Shown here in pieces: positions 45,485-54,525 of a DNA stretch of 64,000 bases. The translations under genes were made by a program, and so were the position numbers. The DNA comes from Paraburkholderia megapolitana (GTDB taxonomy: Bacteria; Pseudomonadota; Gammaproteobacteria; Burkholderiales; Burkholderiaceae), in assembly GCF_007556815.1 (NCBI RefSeq), contig NZ_CP041743.1, positions 1,984,001 through 2,048,000 of the forward strand, given 5' to 3'. Numbering within the stretch: the stretch's first letter is position 1; the number at the start of each line of letters is the position of its first letter. The notes beneath the pieces are model-generated. The model saw only the letters and a program-made list of their open reading frames with translations, was not told the origin of the DNA and did no database searches.

Positions 45485-46551
45485 TGCTGTTGTTGAATCC
45501 CGGCCCTGTCACGCTGACTGAACGCGTGCGCCGTAGCCTGTTGCAAACCGATCTGTGTCATCGCGAGAGCGAGTTCTTCGATTTGCAGGACGAGGCACGC
45601 GAGCGTCTAGTGAACGTCTACGGGCTGGACCCCGCGCAATGGTCCGCTGTGCTGATGACGGGTTCAGGTACCGCAGCGGTCGAAAGCATGGTGGCAGCGC
45701 TGGTGCCCGAGCACGGCAAACTGCTGATCGTCGAGAACGGTGTGTACGGCGAGCGGATTGCTCACATCGCCGCGCAATACCGGATCGCGCACGAAGTCGT
45801 GAAGCACGAATGGATGGAAGCACCCGATCTCGCGCGCATCGTGGCGCGTCTCGACGCGGATCGCGGCTTCACGCATGTCGCCGTGATCCACCATGAAACC
45901 ACCACGGGCCGGTTGAACGATCTGCGTACGCTCGGCGCTGTATGTCGCGAACGCGGTGTGCAACTGCTGGTGGATGGCGTCAGCAGCTTCGGTGCCGAAG
46001 CGATCGATTTCAACGACGGCAGCATCGCTGCCGTGGCGGCGACCGCGAACAAGTGTCTGCACGGCGTGCCGGGCGCGGCATTCGTGATCGTGCGACGCGA
46101 TACGTTGGCTCAAGCGGCGAGCCGCACGTTCTATCTCGACCTGAGCCGGCTCGCGCGATTGCAGGATCAGCGCAATACGCCGTTCACGCCGTCGGTGCAT
46201 GCGTACTACGCGCTCGTCGAGGCGCTGCGCGAACTCGCCGACGAAGGCGGCTGGACAGCGCGCCATGCACGCTACGCGGCGCTTGCCGAGCAGGCGCGCG
46301 CAGGGCTGGCGGCGCGTGGGGTTGCTAGTGCGGTGGCGCCGGAGCAGTCGTCGGTGGTGTTGCGGGCGTACCGTTTGCCGGACGGCGTGTCGTACCCGCA
46401 ACTGCACGATGCGTTGAAGGCGCGCGGTTTCGTGATCTATGCGGGACAGGGCGGTTTGTCGGCGGAACTGTTCCGCATCTCGACGATGGGCGACATCCAT
46501 GCCGCCGACGTCGACCGGTTGTTGCAGGGCTTCAGCGAACTTTCACGCTGA
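45484..46551 (+). CDS. phnW: 2-aminoethylphosphonate transaminase
   Basis: This 355-residue class V aminotransferase interconverts phosphonoacetaldehyde and 2-aminoethylphosphonate. [19 protein letters not shown] opens the family, LLVDGVSSFGAEAIDF holds Asp164, which contacts PLP, and ATANKCLHGVPG holds the PLP lysine Lys190, both four residues before their Salmonella PhnW positions. AAGGAGAG precedes the ATG at 45484. In Salmonella it degrades 2-AEP with alanine or pyruvate as partner. Here, behind PEP mutase and decarboxylase, the direction is biosynthetic. It ends the operon. Confidence 0.95.
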   Translation: MLLLNPGPVTLTERVRRSLLQTDLCHRESEFFDLQDEARERLVNVYGLDPAQWSAVLMTGSGTAAVESMVAALVPEHGKLLIVENGVYGERIAHIAAQYRIAHEVVKHEWMEAPDLARIVARLDADRGFTHVAVIHHETTTGRLNDLRTLGAVCRERGVQLLVDGVSSFGAEAIDFNDGSIAAVAATANKCLHGVPGAAFVIVRRDTLAQAASRTFYLDLSRLARLQDQRNTPFTPSVHAYYALVEALRELADEGGWTARHARYAALAEQARAGLAARGVASAVAPEQSSVVLRAYRLPDGVSYPQLHDALKARGFVIYAGQGGLSAELFRISTMGDIHAADVDRLLQGFSELSR

Positions 46552-47190
46552 ACGCGTTGAACAGGCTGGGCAGATTGAGCGCCCGGTGTCGAACACGGCA
46601 TCGAGGCGGCAAGCGTTGACGGCGAGACCTTCGGGACTTCGTCGTCAACGCGGCTGTTGCGGTCGCAATCGACACACCACGCTATCTCAGCGTTTGTTTA
46701 ACACCCCACCTCGCTTCCTTCCACGCAATACGGCGATCCATTCCTGGCCGCGTTCGCTTGATCGCAGCGACCGGCATCACGGCGAAGCCACTCGCGTTTG
46801 ATGCCATTCGCTTATTGGTGCGTTGCGGCATCGTCTTTTTACGCGATTCACTCCGCATGGACGTGCGTTTGAAACGAACCGACCAGCCAGCATGGAGGCT
46901 GGAACACGCCTGCGCGGGAGTTTGGATGCACGCCTCTATGTACATTCTTTCTTAACCGGTTTAAGTTTTGCGACGAGTTGCATGTAAAGATCGGGCCAAG
47001 GGAGACAATAATGCGAGGCAATGTCCTGCGTACATTCATAGCGCCGCATTCCACGGCTTTAAATTAGAAAAGCATGATCCCGGCGGCCGCGCGTTCCTCG
47101 AAATTTCGGGTTTTATTCGAGCGAATATCGTGGCCGGATACGACGGGAACAGCTAGATCATTCAAACGATAAATCCGGAGGAGACAAAAG
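46552..47190. other. 639-bp intergenic region after phosphonate operon
   Basis: A nine-base inverted repeat (46613-46621 with 46643-46651) lies about 60 bases after the phnW stop and may be its 3' hairpin, although no T-run follows. An 18-codon ORF with a good ribosome-binding site is at 47011-47067. No transferase or other phosphonate gene is present here. Confidence 0.5.
47011..47067 (+). CDS. Possible 18-codon leader ORF before lipoprotein
   Basis: AGGGAG stands seven bases before an ATG at 47011, giving an 18-residue peptide (MRGNVLRTFIAPHSTALN) that ends at TAG 47067. It lies 123 bp before the lipoprotein ATG. It could be a translated leader, or chance. No stretch of a single amino acid suggests classical attenuation. 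Confidence 0.3.
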   Translation: MRGNVLRTFIAPHSTALN

Positions 47191-48858
47191 ATGACGCGCA
47201 TCGTGCGTGACGGTTTTCCCGTCAAAACCCTGGCTGGCATGGCAGTGGCAGGATTGCTGCTGGTTGCATGTAATGGCGATAACCCGGGGAACCCCGGGCC
47301 AGTGAACGTGGCGCAATGTTCGGGCGCCGCGTGCGGACCGTCGGGCGGACCGACTTCGCCGCCATCGAATGTCCAGCTTTGCCCGACCTCGCTCGATTAT
47401 TCGACGACGTATACCGGCGGATCGGGTAGCGGCGAATACATCAAGGTGAAATTCAATTCTACGGCGAACCCGAAGACGTATCAGATGACGTTCGTGGAGT
47501 CGGAAGTGCCGACATCCGCGGGGCAGGTCAACAATACGCGCGCCGGACTGACGATTAACGGGACGTACACCACACCGAACCTTTATACGCCACCTGGCGG
47601 GACTGGAACGCCGTTTGCGCTGCCGAGCGCCGAGCAGAACCGCTGTGCGATCGTGCTGCAAAACGGTGCGACTGCCGACGGTACCTATAAAGTCACGATC
47701 AATCCGCAAGACCCGCCGATACTGTTTGTCGGGATGGGGATCATGGGGGGCTCGATTCCGGGAGCGACGATCCAGTTCGCCGGCGCGACACCTTTCCCGG
47801 GGCTGACGCTCGGCGTGGTACCGTCGCGGACGTTCGATTCATACCCGTTCATCGGATTCAGCCAGACGGTAACGGATTTTTCACAGGTGGCGGGAACGTA
47901 CAACGAACTCGGCTTCCGCATCACGCCTGAAGGTACGCCGTACCAGACTGCCCCCAGCGCGACTCCAGGGGGGGCGCCCACGCAAGGTCAGCTCGGCTGG
48001 CAGCCGGACGCGATCCAGGCCTCCGAAACCTTTAAGGCGGATGGCACCTGCGTTGCGGATACTTCAAAGTATTCGTGCTCGTCAACGGGGTCGCCGTGGA
48101 CGCTGAGGACCAATGCGGATGGCTCGGCTGATAACGTGTTCAGGAGCGGCCCTGTGACGGGCAGTCAGGTTTATCCGGCCATCGGCGTAGGCGTCTCGCC
48201 GATAGCGCTTTTCGCGCCGGACACGGCTCACGGTGTAATGATCGTCGGCAACGTTGGTGGGACACTAGTGCCAGTCATCATTCGGGTTGGCCAAGGGTAT
48301 GTGAATCCGACCAGTCCGCTGCTCGGCTCGGTCCTCGACGATCAGATCGGCATCTCGCTGCTGGCACCGGCTACGACACTTACCCAGAGTGATCTGAGCG
48401 GCGGGTATGTCGGCGCCAACAGCGTGTCGGCCTGCGGTCTCGTTACATACGGCGGCCAGTCTTCGACCGCTGCGGGTGTGGGTGGCCAGACCATCTATGC
48501 GTCTGCAGGTGCCTGCCTCGACGCCAGCGCATCGACGAACGCCAGTGTGAATTCGACGGCGGCATTGTTCCAGCCGCCTACCGGTGGCCTGCTGAATCCG
48601 TTCGCGGCCACGACTTCGTCGAACTTCACGATGGACTTCACGCAGACGCAACCAGGCCTCGTCAAGGTCACGGCGACCACACCGCTTATGTCGGGCAACA
48701 CGGCGATTTACAAGGCTGGCGACACGGGCGCAATCATCAAGGTCGGTCAGGTGTATGCGCTGTTGATGAACGGTGTGAACCAGCAGTTCACGACGCAGAG
48801 CCCGTCTAACGTCAGTGCAGTGAATCCGTTCCTGACGGTCGGTGCATTCGTGCAGTAG
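47191..48858 (+). CDS. Lipoprotein, DUF2957-like
   Basis: This 555-residue exported lipoprotein has signal segment LAGMAVAGLLLVAC (lipobox LVAC, Cys27), a Pro/Gly-rich linker, and a Gly/Thr/Ser-rich beta-strand body (for example YIKVKFNSTANPKTYQMTFVE, FKADGTCVADTSKYSCSSTG, HGVMIVGNVGGTLVPVIIRVG). Composition, length and the lipobox resemble the DUF2957 lipoproteins known mainly from Burkholderia, whose function is unknown. GGAGGAG gives a strong start at 47191. The gene stands alone and is followed by a clear terminator. Confidence 0.8.
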   Translation: MTRIVRDGFPVKTLAGMAVAGLLLVACNGDNPGNPGPVNVAQCSGAACGPSGGPTSPPSNVQLCPTSLDYSTTYTGGSGSGEYIKVKFNSTANPKTYQMTFVESEVPTSAGQVNNTRAGLTINGTYTTPNLYTPPGGTGTPFALPSAEQNRCAIVLQNGATADGTYKVTINPQDPPILFVGMGIMGGSIPGATIQFAGATPFPGLTLGVVPSRTFDSYPFIGFSQTVTDFSQVAGTYNELGFRITPEGTPYQTAPSATPGGAPTQGQLGWQPDAIQASETFKADGTCVADTSKYSCSSTGSPWTLRTNADGSADNVFRSGPVTGSQVYPAIGVGVSPIALFAPDTAHGVMIVGNVGGTLVPVIIRVGQGYVNPTSPLLGSVLDDQIGISLLAPATTLTQSDLSGGYVGANSVSACGLVTYGGQSSTAAGVGGQTIYASAGACLDASASTNASVNSTAALFQPPTGGLLNPFAATTSSNFTMDFTQTQPGLVKVTATTPLMSGNTAIYKAGDTGAIIKVGQVYALLMNGVNQQFTTQSPSNVSAVNPFLTVGAFVQ

Positions 48859-48914
48859 CACCGTACAGTGGTCCGGGGGACCGCGTGCCGGAAGGCGCAG
48901 CGGTCTCCGTTAGC

Positions 48915-48943
48915 AAGCGCCGGGGTTACCGGCGCTTTTTTTT
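48915..48943 (+). terminator. Intrinsic terminator of the lipoprotein gene
   Basis: A perfect nine-base-pair GC-rich stem (48915-48923 with 48929-48937), five-base loop and a run of eight T residues (48936-48943) lie 57 bases after the lipoprotein stop. This is the cleanest terminator in the window. Confidence 0.95.
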
Positions 48944-49052
48944 CGTGCGTGGTTCGGATGGAGCGGGCGGCGCTCGCGTAACGGCGGCCCTTGTCCGACA
49001 GCGTGGGCGATGCCGCGCGCGGTTGCCTGGATTCGACGAACTCCAGCCGCGG

Positions 49053-49769
49053 CTATTTCTTCGCGCGCCGCGTCGCCGTGCGCGAGACCGTCAGCTGCCA
49101 GTAGCGCTCGGCGTTGAATACATCATCGCAGCCATGCGGACCGAACCCGCGCAACTGACTCTCGTACGCCGCGACCGCTTCGTGTTTGATCACCGCCTGG
49201 CGTACGGGATCGATCGTATGCGCAGCGGCCGGCTGCGCCGGCGTCGCGACGATGCCGCGCCGCGCAAGATCGTCGAGCTGCGTCTGCACAACCCCCGGAT
49301 TGCAGCGATGAATCGCGTCCTCGTAAGCGAACCACGACAGATGCGCGAGCCGCGGCAGGATCTCGCAGCACGCGTGGTACACGAGCAGGTGATCGGGATG
49401 AAACAGACCGAGCGGCATCAGCAGCGTGTTCGCAGTCGAGCCGTAGATGGTCTCCTCGAGTGCCGCCGCGAGCTTGCTGATCGACGGCGAATCGAGGTAC
49501 TGGTTGTCGCGGAACGGCATACGCACCGGAATCGCATCGAGCAACGACAGCGCGCGGTTGTCTTCGATAGTGCGGGCGTGTATCGCTTCGTGCGCCCCAG
49601 AAAAACCAGCCTTGCGGTCCCACTCGGTATGCATATCGTGTTCGGGCGGCGCGGCGAAGACTGTACAGACGGCCGCATCCGGATGCGTAGCCAGCAACGC
49701 GCCGCAACTGAATACGGCGTCGTCGAAATGAGGTGACAGGACAAAGAGGCGCGGGCTGGTTTCGCTCAT
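49053..49769 (-). CDS. PIG-L/LmbE-family deacetylase
   Basis: This 238-residue zinc-dependent N-deacetylase-like protein has LSPHFDDAVFSCGALL (residues 11-26), a variant of the PHPDDE motif that supplies zinc ligands and the catalytic Asp, and HPDHLLVYHACCEIL (about 124-138), which supplies the third His. Members remove acetyl groups from GlcNAc-type or mycothiol-like substrates. It follows the MobA-like gene by 34 bases on the same strand and is probably the last gene of the aldehyde oxidoreductase operon, a link that is unusual. The ribosome-binding site is weak. Confidence 0.88.
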   Translation of the reverse strand: MSETSPRLFVLSPHFDDAVFSCGALLATHPDAAVCTVFAAPPEHDMHTEWDRKAGFSGAHEAIHARTIEDNRALSLLDAIPVRMPFRDNQYLDSPSISKLAAALEETIYGSTANTLLMPLGLFHPDHLLVYHACCEILPRLAHLSWFAYEDAIHRCNPGVVQTQLDDLARRGIVATPAQPAAAHTIDPVRQAVIKHEAVAAYESQLRGFGPHGCDDVFNAERYWQLTVSRTATRRAKK

Positions 49770-49803
49770 GAGCTTGTGGAAAGAGGGTGGCGTTGGTGTG
49801 CCG

Positions 49804-50406
49804 CTACGCGTGAGCGCTATCCAGATCCCGCAGATCGTCAGGCGTATCGATATCGCGCAGGATGCCTGGATCGTCGACATCGACACGCGTCACCGTGTGC
49901 GCCGCAAACAGCGCGCGCGCGCCCGCATCGCCGTCGAGCGCAAGCAATGCCGCCCGATGCGCGATGCCAAAGCCGGCCGGATGTCCACGCTGGTTGCGAT
50001 AGAACGGCGCAACCAGAGATGCGCCACCGCCCAGCGCACTCGCCACCGCTTCGATCGTCGTGGTCGCAATGCGCGGCATGTCGGCGAGCGCGACGATCCA
50101 GCTCTCGGCGTCGTCGCAGGCTTCGACGCCCGCCGCGAGGCTGGCGCCCATTCCGCGTCCGGCTGCAGCCGAGAACACCACATCGCAGCCCGCATCGTTG
50201 AGTTCGCGCGCGAGCGCGTCGCTGCCTGGCCGCACGACGGCAACGACGCGCGGCACGATGAGCTTCAGACGATGCGCAGCCTCGTGCGCAACCGATTTAC
50301 CTTCGGGCAGACGCGCCAGCAGCTTGTTGTGGATGCCGTCGGGATCGAAACGCGACCCGTAGCCGGCGGCGAGCAGCACGCCGGTGGCAAGCGAAACGTA
50401 GGTCAT
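49804..50406 (-). CDS. MobA/MocA-like nucleotidyltransferase (molybdenum cofactor cytidylyltransferase type)
   Basis: This 200-residue nucleotidyltransferase opens with GVLLAAGYGSRFDPDGIHNKLLARL, the LAAG-x-x-x-R-F...K signature of MocA-type enzymes, followed by GMGASLAAGVEA and VALADMPRI, where Asp binds the metal. Such enzymes attach CMP to molybdopterin for enzymes of the xanthine oxidase family. The gene directly follows the Mo-binding subunit (119 bp), which fits maturation of that oxidoreductase. The start at 50406 is taken from the conserved strand, and the ribosome-binding site is poor. Confidence 0.9.
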   Translation of the reverse strand: MTYVSLATGVLLAAGYGSRFDPDGIHNKLLARLPEGKSVAHEAAHRLKLIVPRVVAVVRPGSDALARELNDAGCDVVFSAAAGRGMGASLAAGVEACDDAESWIVALADMPRIATTTIEAVASALGGGASLVAPFYRNQRGHPAGFGIAHRAALLALDGDAGARALFAAHTVTRVDVDDPGILRDIDTPDDLRDLDSAHA

Positions 50407-50525
50407 GGGGTGCGCCGAAGAAGGGGAGTGACGCCGATTGTGCGGCGCAAGTGCCGACGAGGCAAGCACAGCCGCCTGCCTCGTCGTGCAATATCGGCGA
50501 AGATGCCAATGCAAACCTCAGCGCT

Positions 50526-52751
50526 TCAAGACGTCAACACCTTGTCGAGCGTGACCGGCAAATCGCGTACTCGCACACCGGTCGCATGAAACACCGCATT
50601 GGCAATCGCCGCCGACACACCCGTAATCCCGATCTCACCGATGCCTTTCGCGCCGAGCGAATTGATGTACGGGTCGACTTCATCGATGAAACCGATGTCG
50701 AGCGTCCCGATGTCCGCATTCACCGGCACGTGGTACTCGGCAAGGTTCGCATTGACGAAACGTCCGTAGCGCAGGTCCAGCGAAGTCTGCTCTTCGAGCG
50801 CCGCACCGATACCCCAGACGAGGCCGCCCATCAACTGGCTGTGTGCAGTTTTCTCGTTGAGCAAGCGCCCGACGCCGTACACGCCGACGAGACGCGGCAC
50901 GCGGATCGTCCCGAGCGTCGCATCGACATGCACCTCGGCAAACACCGCGCCGAACGAGTGGAACGCGTACTGCGCTTTCTCCGCGCCCGGTGCGACGGTC
51001 GACTGCGCTTCGAGCGGCTGGCCGCCTGCACGCGCGATGATCGCCGCGGCCGGATCGCGGCGCGTCGGGTCCGAGCGGCGCGTCACCCAGCCGTTCTCGA
51101 CGGTTACGTCGTCGGGCGCTGAGCCGTGTACCGGCGAAGCGGGATCGGCGAGCGCGAGTGCGATCAACTGGTTGCGCACCTGGGTGGCCGCTTCGCGCAC
51201 CGCCGGCGATACGCTCGCGACCGACTGCGAGCCGCCGGACCCCGGTGCCTGCGGCAGCGACGAATCGCCGAGCGCGAAACGCACGTTTGCAGGGGAAAAG
51301 CCGAGCGCATCGGCGGCGACCTGGGTCATCACGGTGTACGTCCCGGTGCCGAGATCCTGGGTGCCCGATGCGACTGTCGCACTGCCGTCCGGCAGGATTC
51401 GCGCGAGCGCCGACGCCTGGTTGCGGTTCGCCGGATACGTCGCGGTTGCCATGCCGAGGCCGATCAACGTGTCGCCGGCACGCATCGAACGCGGTGCGGC
51501 TGTGCGACGCGACCAGCCGAACTTCTCCGCACCGACCCGGTAGCACTCGCGCAGCGATTTGCTCGACCACGGCTTGTGTTCCTGCGGGTCTTCCTCTGCA
51601 TAGTTCTTCAGGCGCAGCGCGAGCGGGTCCATCTTCAGCGCGTACGCAAGTTCGTCCATGGCCGATTCGAGCGCAAACGAGCCGGTCGTTTCACCAGGCG
51701 CGCGCATGAAGGTCGGCGTGCCGACGTTCAGCTGCACGAGGCGATGCGTCGTCACCTGGTTCGGTACCGCGTACGACATCCGCGTCACCATGCAACAGGT
51801 CTCGGTCCAGTCTTCGATCATCGATGTATTCGAGAAGCTGTCGTGGCGCATCGCGGTGAGCGTGCCGTCGGCGCGTGCGGCGAGCGTCATCCGTTGCTCG
51901 GTGAACGGGCGTCCGCCTACCGGGCCGAACATCTGCGGACGTTCGAGTGCGAGCCGCACCGCGCGGCCGGTCTGCTGCGCCGCCATCGCGCACAGCGCGA
52001 CATGCGACCACGACGACCCCTTGCAACCGAAGCCACCACCGACGAACGGCGAGATCACGTGCACGTTGTCGGCGGGAATGCCGAGCGTGGCAGCGACAGC
52101 CCGCTTTGCGCCGCTCACGCCCTGAGTCGAGTCGTACAGCGTGAGGTGCGGGCCGTCCCAGATCGCCATCGTCGCGTGCGGCTCCATCGGGTTGTGGTGT
52201 TCCATCGGCGTGGTGTACACCGCATCGATGCGTACCGCCGCGTCGCGCAGACCGGCCTCCAGATCGCCGCGCTGCGTGTCGGTTTGTCTGCCCTGCGGGC
52301 GATCGGGCGCGTAGGCGTTTGCTTTCGCCTGCGCGAAGTCAAGCGTGGCCGGCGTGCCTGCGTAGACGATATGCAACTGGCGGGCCGCGTCCGTCGCATG
52401 TTCGAGCGTATCGGCAACCACGACCGCGACCGGTTCGTTGCTGTAGTGAATCTCGTTGTCCTGCAGCAGCGACAGGCGCCGTCCAGCAGGAGGGGTGAGG
52501 GCGGAGCGACCGCCGTTCGGCAGGCGCGGCGCGTTGCGGCTGGTCATCACGAGCAGCACACCGGGTAGCGACTGCGCGCGCTCAGCATCGATCGATGCGA
52601 TCGTGCCGCGTGCAATCGTGCTCGTCACAAGGACCGCGTGGGCGAGCCGCGCTTCGGGAAATTCAGCCGCATAGCGGGCTGCGCCGGTAACCTTGAGCAC
52701 ACCGTCGGTACGATCGAGCGGTTGCCCGATCAGCGAGGGAGTCGGGTTCAT
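50526..52751 (-). CDS. paoC: Aldehyde oxidoreductase, molybdopterin-binding subunit (PaoC-like)
   Basis: This 741-residue large subunit of a xanthine-oxidase-family enzyme holds molybdopterin cytosine dinucleotide. Landmarks are GQPLDRTDGVLKVTGAARYAAE at the N-terminus, FVGGGFGCKG (about 238-247), RAPGETTGSFALESAMDELA (about 350), GSGGSQSVASVSPAV, and the C-terminal KGIGEIGITG with the presumed catalytic Glu706. In E. coli PaoABC detoxifies aromatic aldehydes in the periplasm. GGAGGTG precedes the ATG at 52751, which overlaps the stop of the FAD subunit by four bases. A long upstream open frame in this phase is an artefact of that gene. Confidence 0.95.
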   Translation of the reverse strand: MNPTPSLIGQPLDRTDGVLKVTGAARYAAEFPEARLAHAVLVTSTIARGTIASIDAERAQSLPGVLLVMTSRNAPRLPNGGRSALTPPAGRRLSLLQDNEIHYSNEPVAVVVADTLEHATDAARQLHIVYAGTPATLDFAQAKANAYAPDRPQGRQTDTQRGDLEAGLRDAAVRIDAVYTTPMEHHNPMEPHATMAIWDGPHLTLYDSTQGVSGAKRAVAATLGIPADNVHVISPFVGGGFGCKGSSWSHVALCAMAAQQTGRAVRLALERPQMFGPVGGRPFTEQRMTLAARADGTLTAMRHDSFSNTSMIEDWTETCCMVTRMSYAVPNQVTTHRLVQLNVGTPTFMRAPGETTGSFALESAMDELAYALKMDPLALRLKNYAEEDPQEHKPWSSKSLRECYRVGAEKFGWSRRTAAPRSMRAGDTLIGLGMATATYPANRNQASALARILPDGSATVASGTQDLGTGTYTVMTQVAADALGFSPANVRFALGDSSLPQAPGSGGSQSVASVSPAVREAATQVRNQLIALALADPASPVHGSAPDDVTVENGWVTRRSDPTRRDPAAAIIARAGGQPLEAQSTVAPGAEKAQYAFHSFGAVFAEVHVDATLGTIRVPRLVGVYGVGRLLNEKTAHSQLMGGLVWGIGAALEEQTSLDLRYGRFVNANLAEYHVPVNADIGTLDIGFIDEVDPYINSLGAKGIGEIGITGVSAAIANAVFHATGVRVRDLPVTLDKVLTS

Positions 52752-53749
52752 GCGGCACCTCCTTGCCGCCCGGCGGCCTGGTTCACTGCGCGGATGATTG
52801 CGCGTTGCGCGAGCGCGATCTTGAAGCCGTTCTCGCGTTGGGCCCGCGCGTCCTGCAATGCGGCTGCCGCCGCGTCGTGAAGCAGTGCGTCGCTGAGCGG
52901 CTGACCGGCGAGGCGCTGTTCCGCGGCCGTTGCGCGCCACGGCTTGTGCGCGACACCGCCCAGAGCAATGCGCGCGCTGCGTACGGTCGCACCGTCGAAC
53001 TGCAACGCCGCCGCCACCGACACCAACGCAAACGCATAGCTCGCACGGTCGCGCACCTTCAGATAGTGCGTATGTTCGCTGTAAAGCGGCGGCGGCAGAT
53101 CGACCGCGGTAATCAACTCGCCAGGTTGCAGCGTCGTGTCGAACTCGGGATGCTCGCCAGCCAGCCGATGAAACTCGCCGAACGGCACGACGCGTTCGCC
53201 GCGCGGACCGCTCACGCGTACGTTCGCATCGAGCGCGGCGAGTGCGACGCTCATATCGGAGGGATTGACCGCGATGCACTGCGGGCTCGCGCCGAGAATT
53301 GCGTGCATGCGGTTGTGGCCGTCGAGCGCCGCGCAACCGCTGCCTGGTTGCCGCTTGTTGCACTCGGTGAACGCGGTGTCGTAGAAGTACGAGCAGCGTG
53401 TGCGTTGCATCAGGTTGCCGCCCACCGTGGCCATGTTGCGCAACTGCGCCGATGCGCCTGCCAGCAGCGCCTGCGACAGCAGCGGATAGCGCTCGCGCAC
53501 CCATGCATGATTCGCGGCATCGCTGTTACGCACCAGCGCACCGATACGCAAACCGCCGTCGGGCAACGACACGATCGTGTCGAGCCCCGGAATGTGCGTG
53601 ATATCGACGAGTTTCGCGGGGCGCGTCACGCCGCCCTTCATCAGATCGAGCAGATTCGTGCCGCCGCCGATAAACACCGTACCGGGCTGCTGTGCGGCGC
53701 GCAGTGCGTCGGCGATATCGCCGGCGCGTTCGTAGGAGATCGCATCCAT
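52748..53749 (-). CDS. paoB: Aldehyde oxidoreductase, FAD-binding subunit with 4Fe-4S site (PaoB-like)
   Basis: This 333-residue subunit carries FAD between the iron-sulfur and molybdenum subunits. FIGGGTNLLDLMKGG (26-40) and ATVGGNLMQRTRC (107-119) are the FAD-binding loops. Cys119, Cys130, Cys139 and Cys158 form the extra [4Fe-4S] site known in E. coli PaoB and 4-hydroxybenzoyl-CoA reductase, which supports PaoB rather than a xanthine dehydrogenase subunit. AAGGAG precedes the ATG at 53749. It is coupled to the flanking genes (11 bp after the 2Fe-2S gene, 4-bp overlap with the next). Confidence 0.95.
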   Translation of the reverse strand: MDAISYERAGDIADALRAAQQPGTVFIGGGTNLLDLMKGGVTRPAKLVDITHIPGLDTIVSLPDGGLRIGALVRNSDAANHAWVRERYPLLSQALLAGASAQLRNMATVGGNLMQRTRCSYFYDTAFTECNKRQPGSGCAALDGHNRMHAILGASPQCIAVNPSDMSVALAALDANVRVSGPRGERVVPFGEFHRLAGEHPEFDTTLQPGELITAVDLPPPLYSEHTHYLKVRDRASYAFALVSVAAALQFDGATVRSARIALGGVAHKPWRATAAEQRLAGQPLSDALLHDAAAAALQDARAQRENGFKIALAQRAIIRAVNQAAGRQGGAA

Positions 53750-53760
53750 GTCGGGTCTCC

Positions 53761-54507
53761 TTACGCGTCGCCGGTCGTGCCGGCGTGGACCGCGCGCACC
53801 GCGGCCACGATGTTCGGATAGGCGCCGCAGCGGCACAGGTTGCCGCTCATGCGCTCGCGAATCTCATCATCGGTCAGTTGCGGCGGGCGTCGGCGTACAT
53901 CGGCAGTAACGGTGCTCGCGGTGCCCGCAGCGAATTCGCCGAGCAGCGCGGTCGCCGAACACAACTGACCGGGCGTACAGTAGCCGCACTGAAACGCGTC
54001 GTGTGAGATGAACGCACGTTGCAGCGGACTCAGTGCATCGCCCTGTGCGAGTCCTTCCACCGTGGTGATCGCTTCGCCGTCGTGCATCACGGCCAGCGTG
54101 AGACACGCATTGATGCGCCGGCCGCCGGCGATAACCGTGCACGCGCCGCATTGTCCGCGGTCGCAGCCTTTCTTCGTACCCATCAGTCCCGCGTATTCGC
54201 GCAGTGCATCGAGCAGCGTGACACGCGGTTCGAGTTGCAGCGTGTAGTCGCGGCCGTTGATTTTGAGCGTTACCGCACGCGCGGGCACGGGCGGATGCGT
54301 GACAGGCGGTACCGGTGCCGGCGGTTTGGCCGATTCGGCAGCGGGCTGAGTCTGCGCGTGCGCATACGGCACGGCGCCCACCGTAGCAGCAGCCGCCGCC
54401 GATTGCAGGAAGCGTCGTCGCGACGGTTGCTCGGGCACGGGGGAAGTTTCTGCGGAAGATGTGCCGGGCGCGTCGCCCGGATTCTGACGATCGGAATGAC
54501 TGGACAT
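53761..54507 (-). CDS. paoA: Aldehyde oxidoreductase, 2Fe-2S subunit with Tat signal (PaoA-like)
   Basis: This 248-residue small subunit has a twin-arginine signal (SRRRFLQSAAAAATVGAVPYAHA, residues 29-51), so the assembled enzyme is exported folded to the periplasm. Two 2Fe-2S clusters are ligated by Cys115, 120, 123 and 135 (GCDRGQCGACT ... INACL) and by Cys174, 177, 225 and 227 (CGYCTPGQ ... GNLCRCGAY). A Pro/Ala-rich linker of about 25 residues joins signal and domain. It is the first structural gene of the set, behind a 14-bp hairpin. Confidence 0.95.
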   Translation of the reverse strand: MSSHSDRQNPGDAPGTSSAETSPVPEQPSRRRFLQSAAAAATVGAVPYAHAQTQPAAESAKPPAPVPPVTHPPVPARAVTLKINGRDYTLQLEPRVTLLDALREYAGLMGTKKGCDRGQCGACTVIAGGRRINACLTLAVMHDGEAITTVEGLAQGDALSPLQRAFISHDAFQCGYCTPGQLCSATALLGEFAAGTASTVTADVRRRPPQLTDDEIRERMSGNLCRCGAYPNIVAAVRAVHAGTTGDA

Positions 54508-54525
54508 GACGTTCTGCTTGCTCCA

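Noticed and set aside
52752..53504. Upstream extension of the Mo-binding subunit by about 250 codons
   Set aside because: It overlaps the FAD subunit in another frame, and the ATG at 52751 has a strong GGAGGTG and begins the conserved domain.
50526..54507. Xanthine dehydrogenase or isoquinoline oxidoreductase
   Set aside because: The separate Tat-signal 2Fe-2S subunit and the four-Cys 4Fe-4S insertion in the FAD subunit are specific to the PaoABC type.
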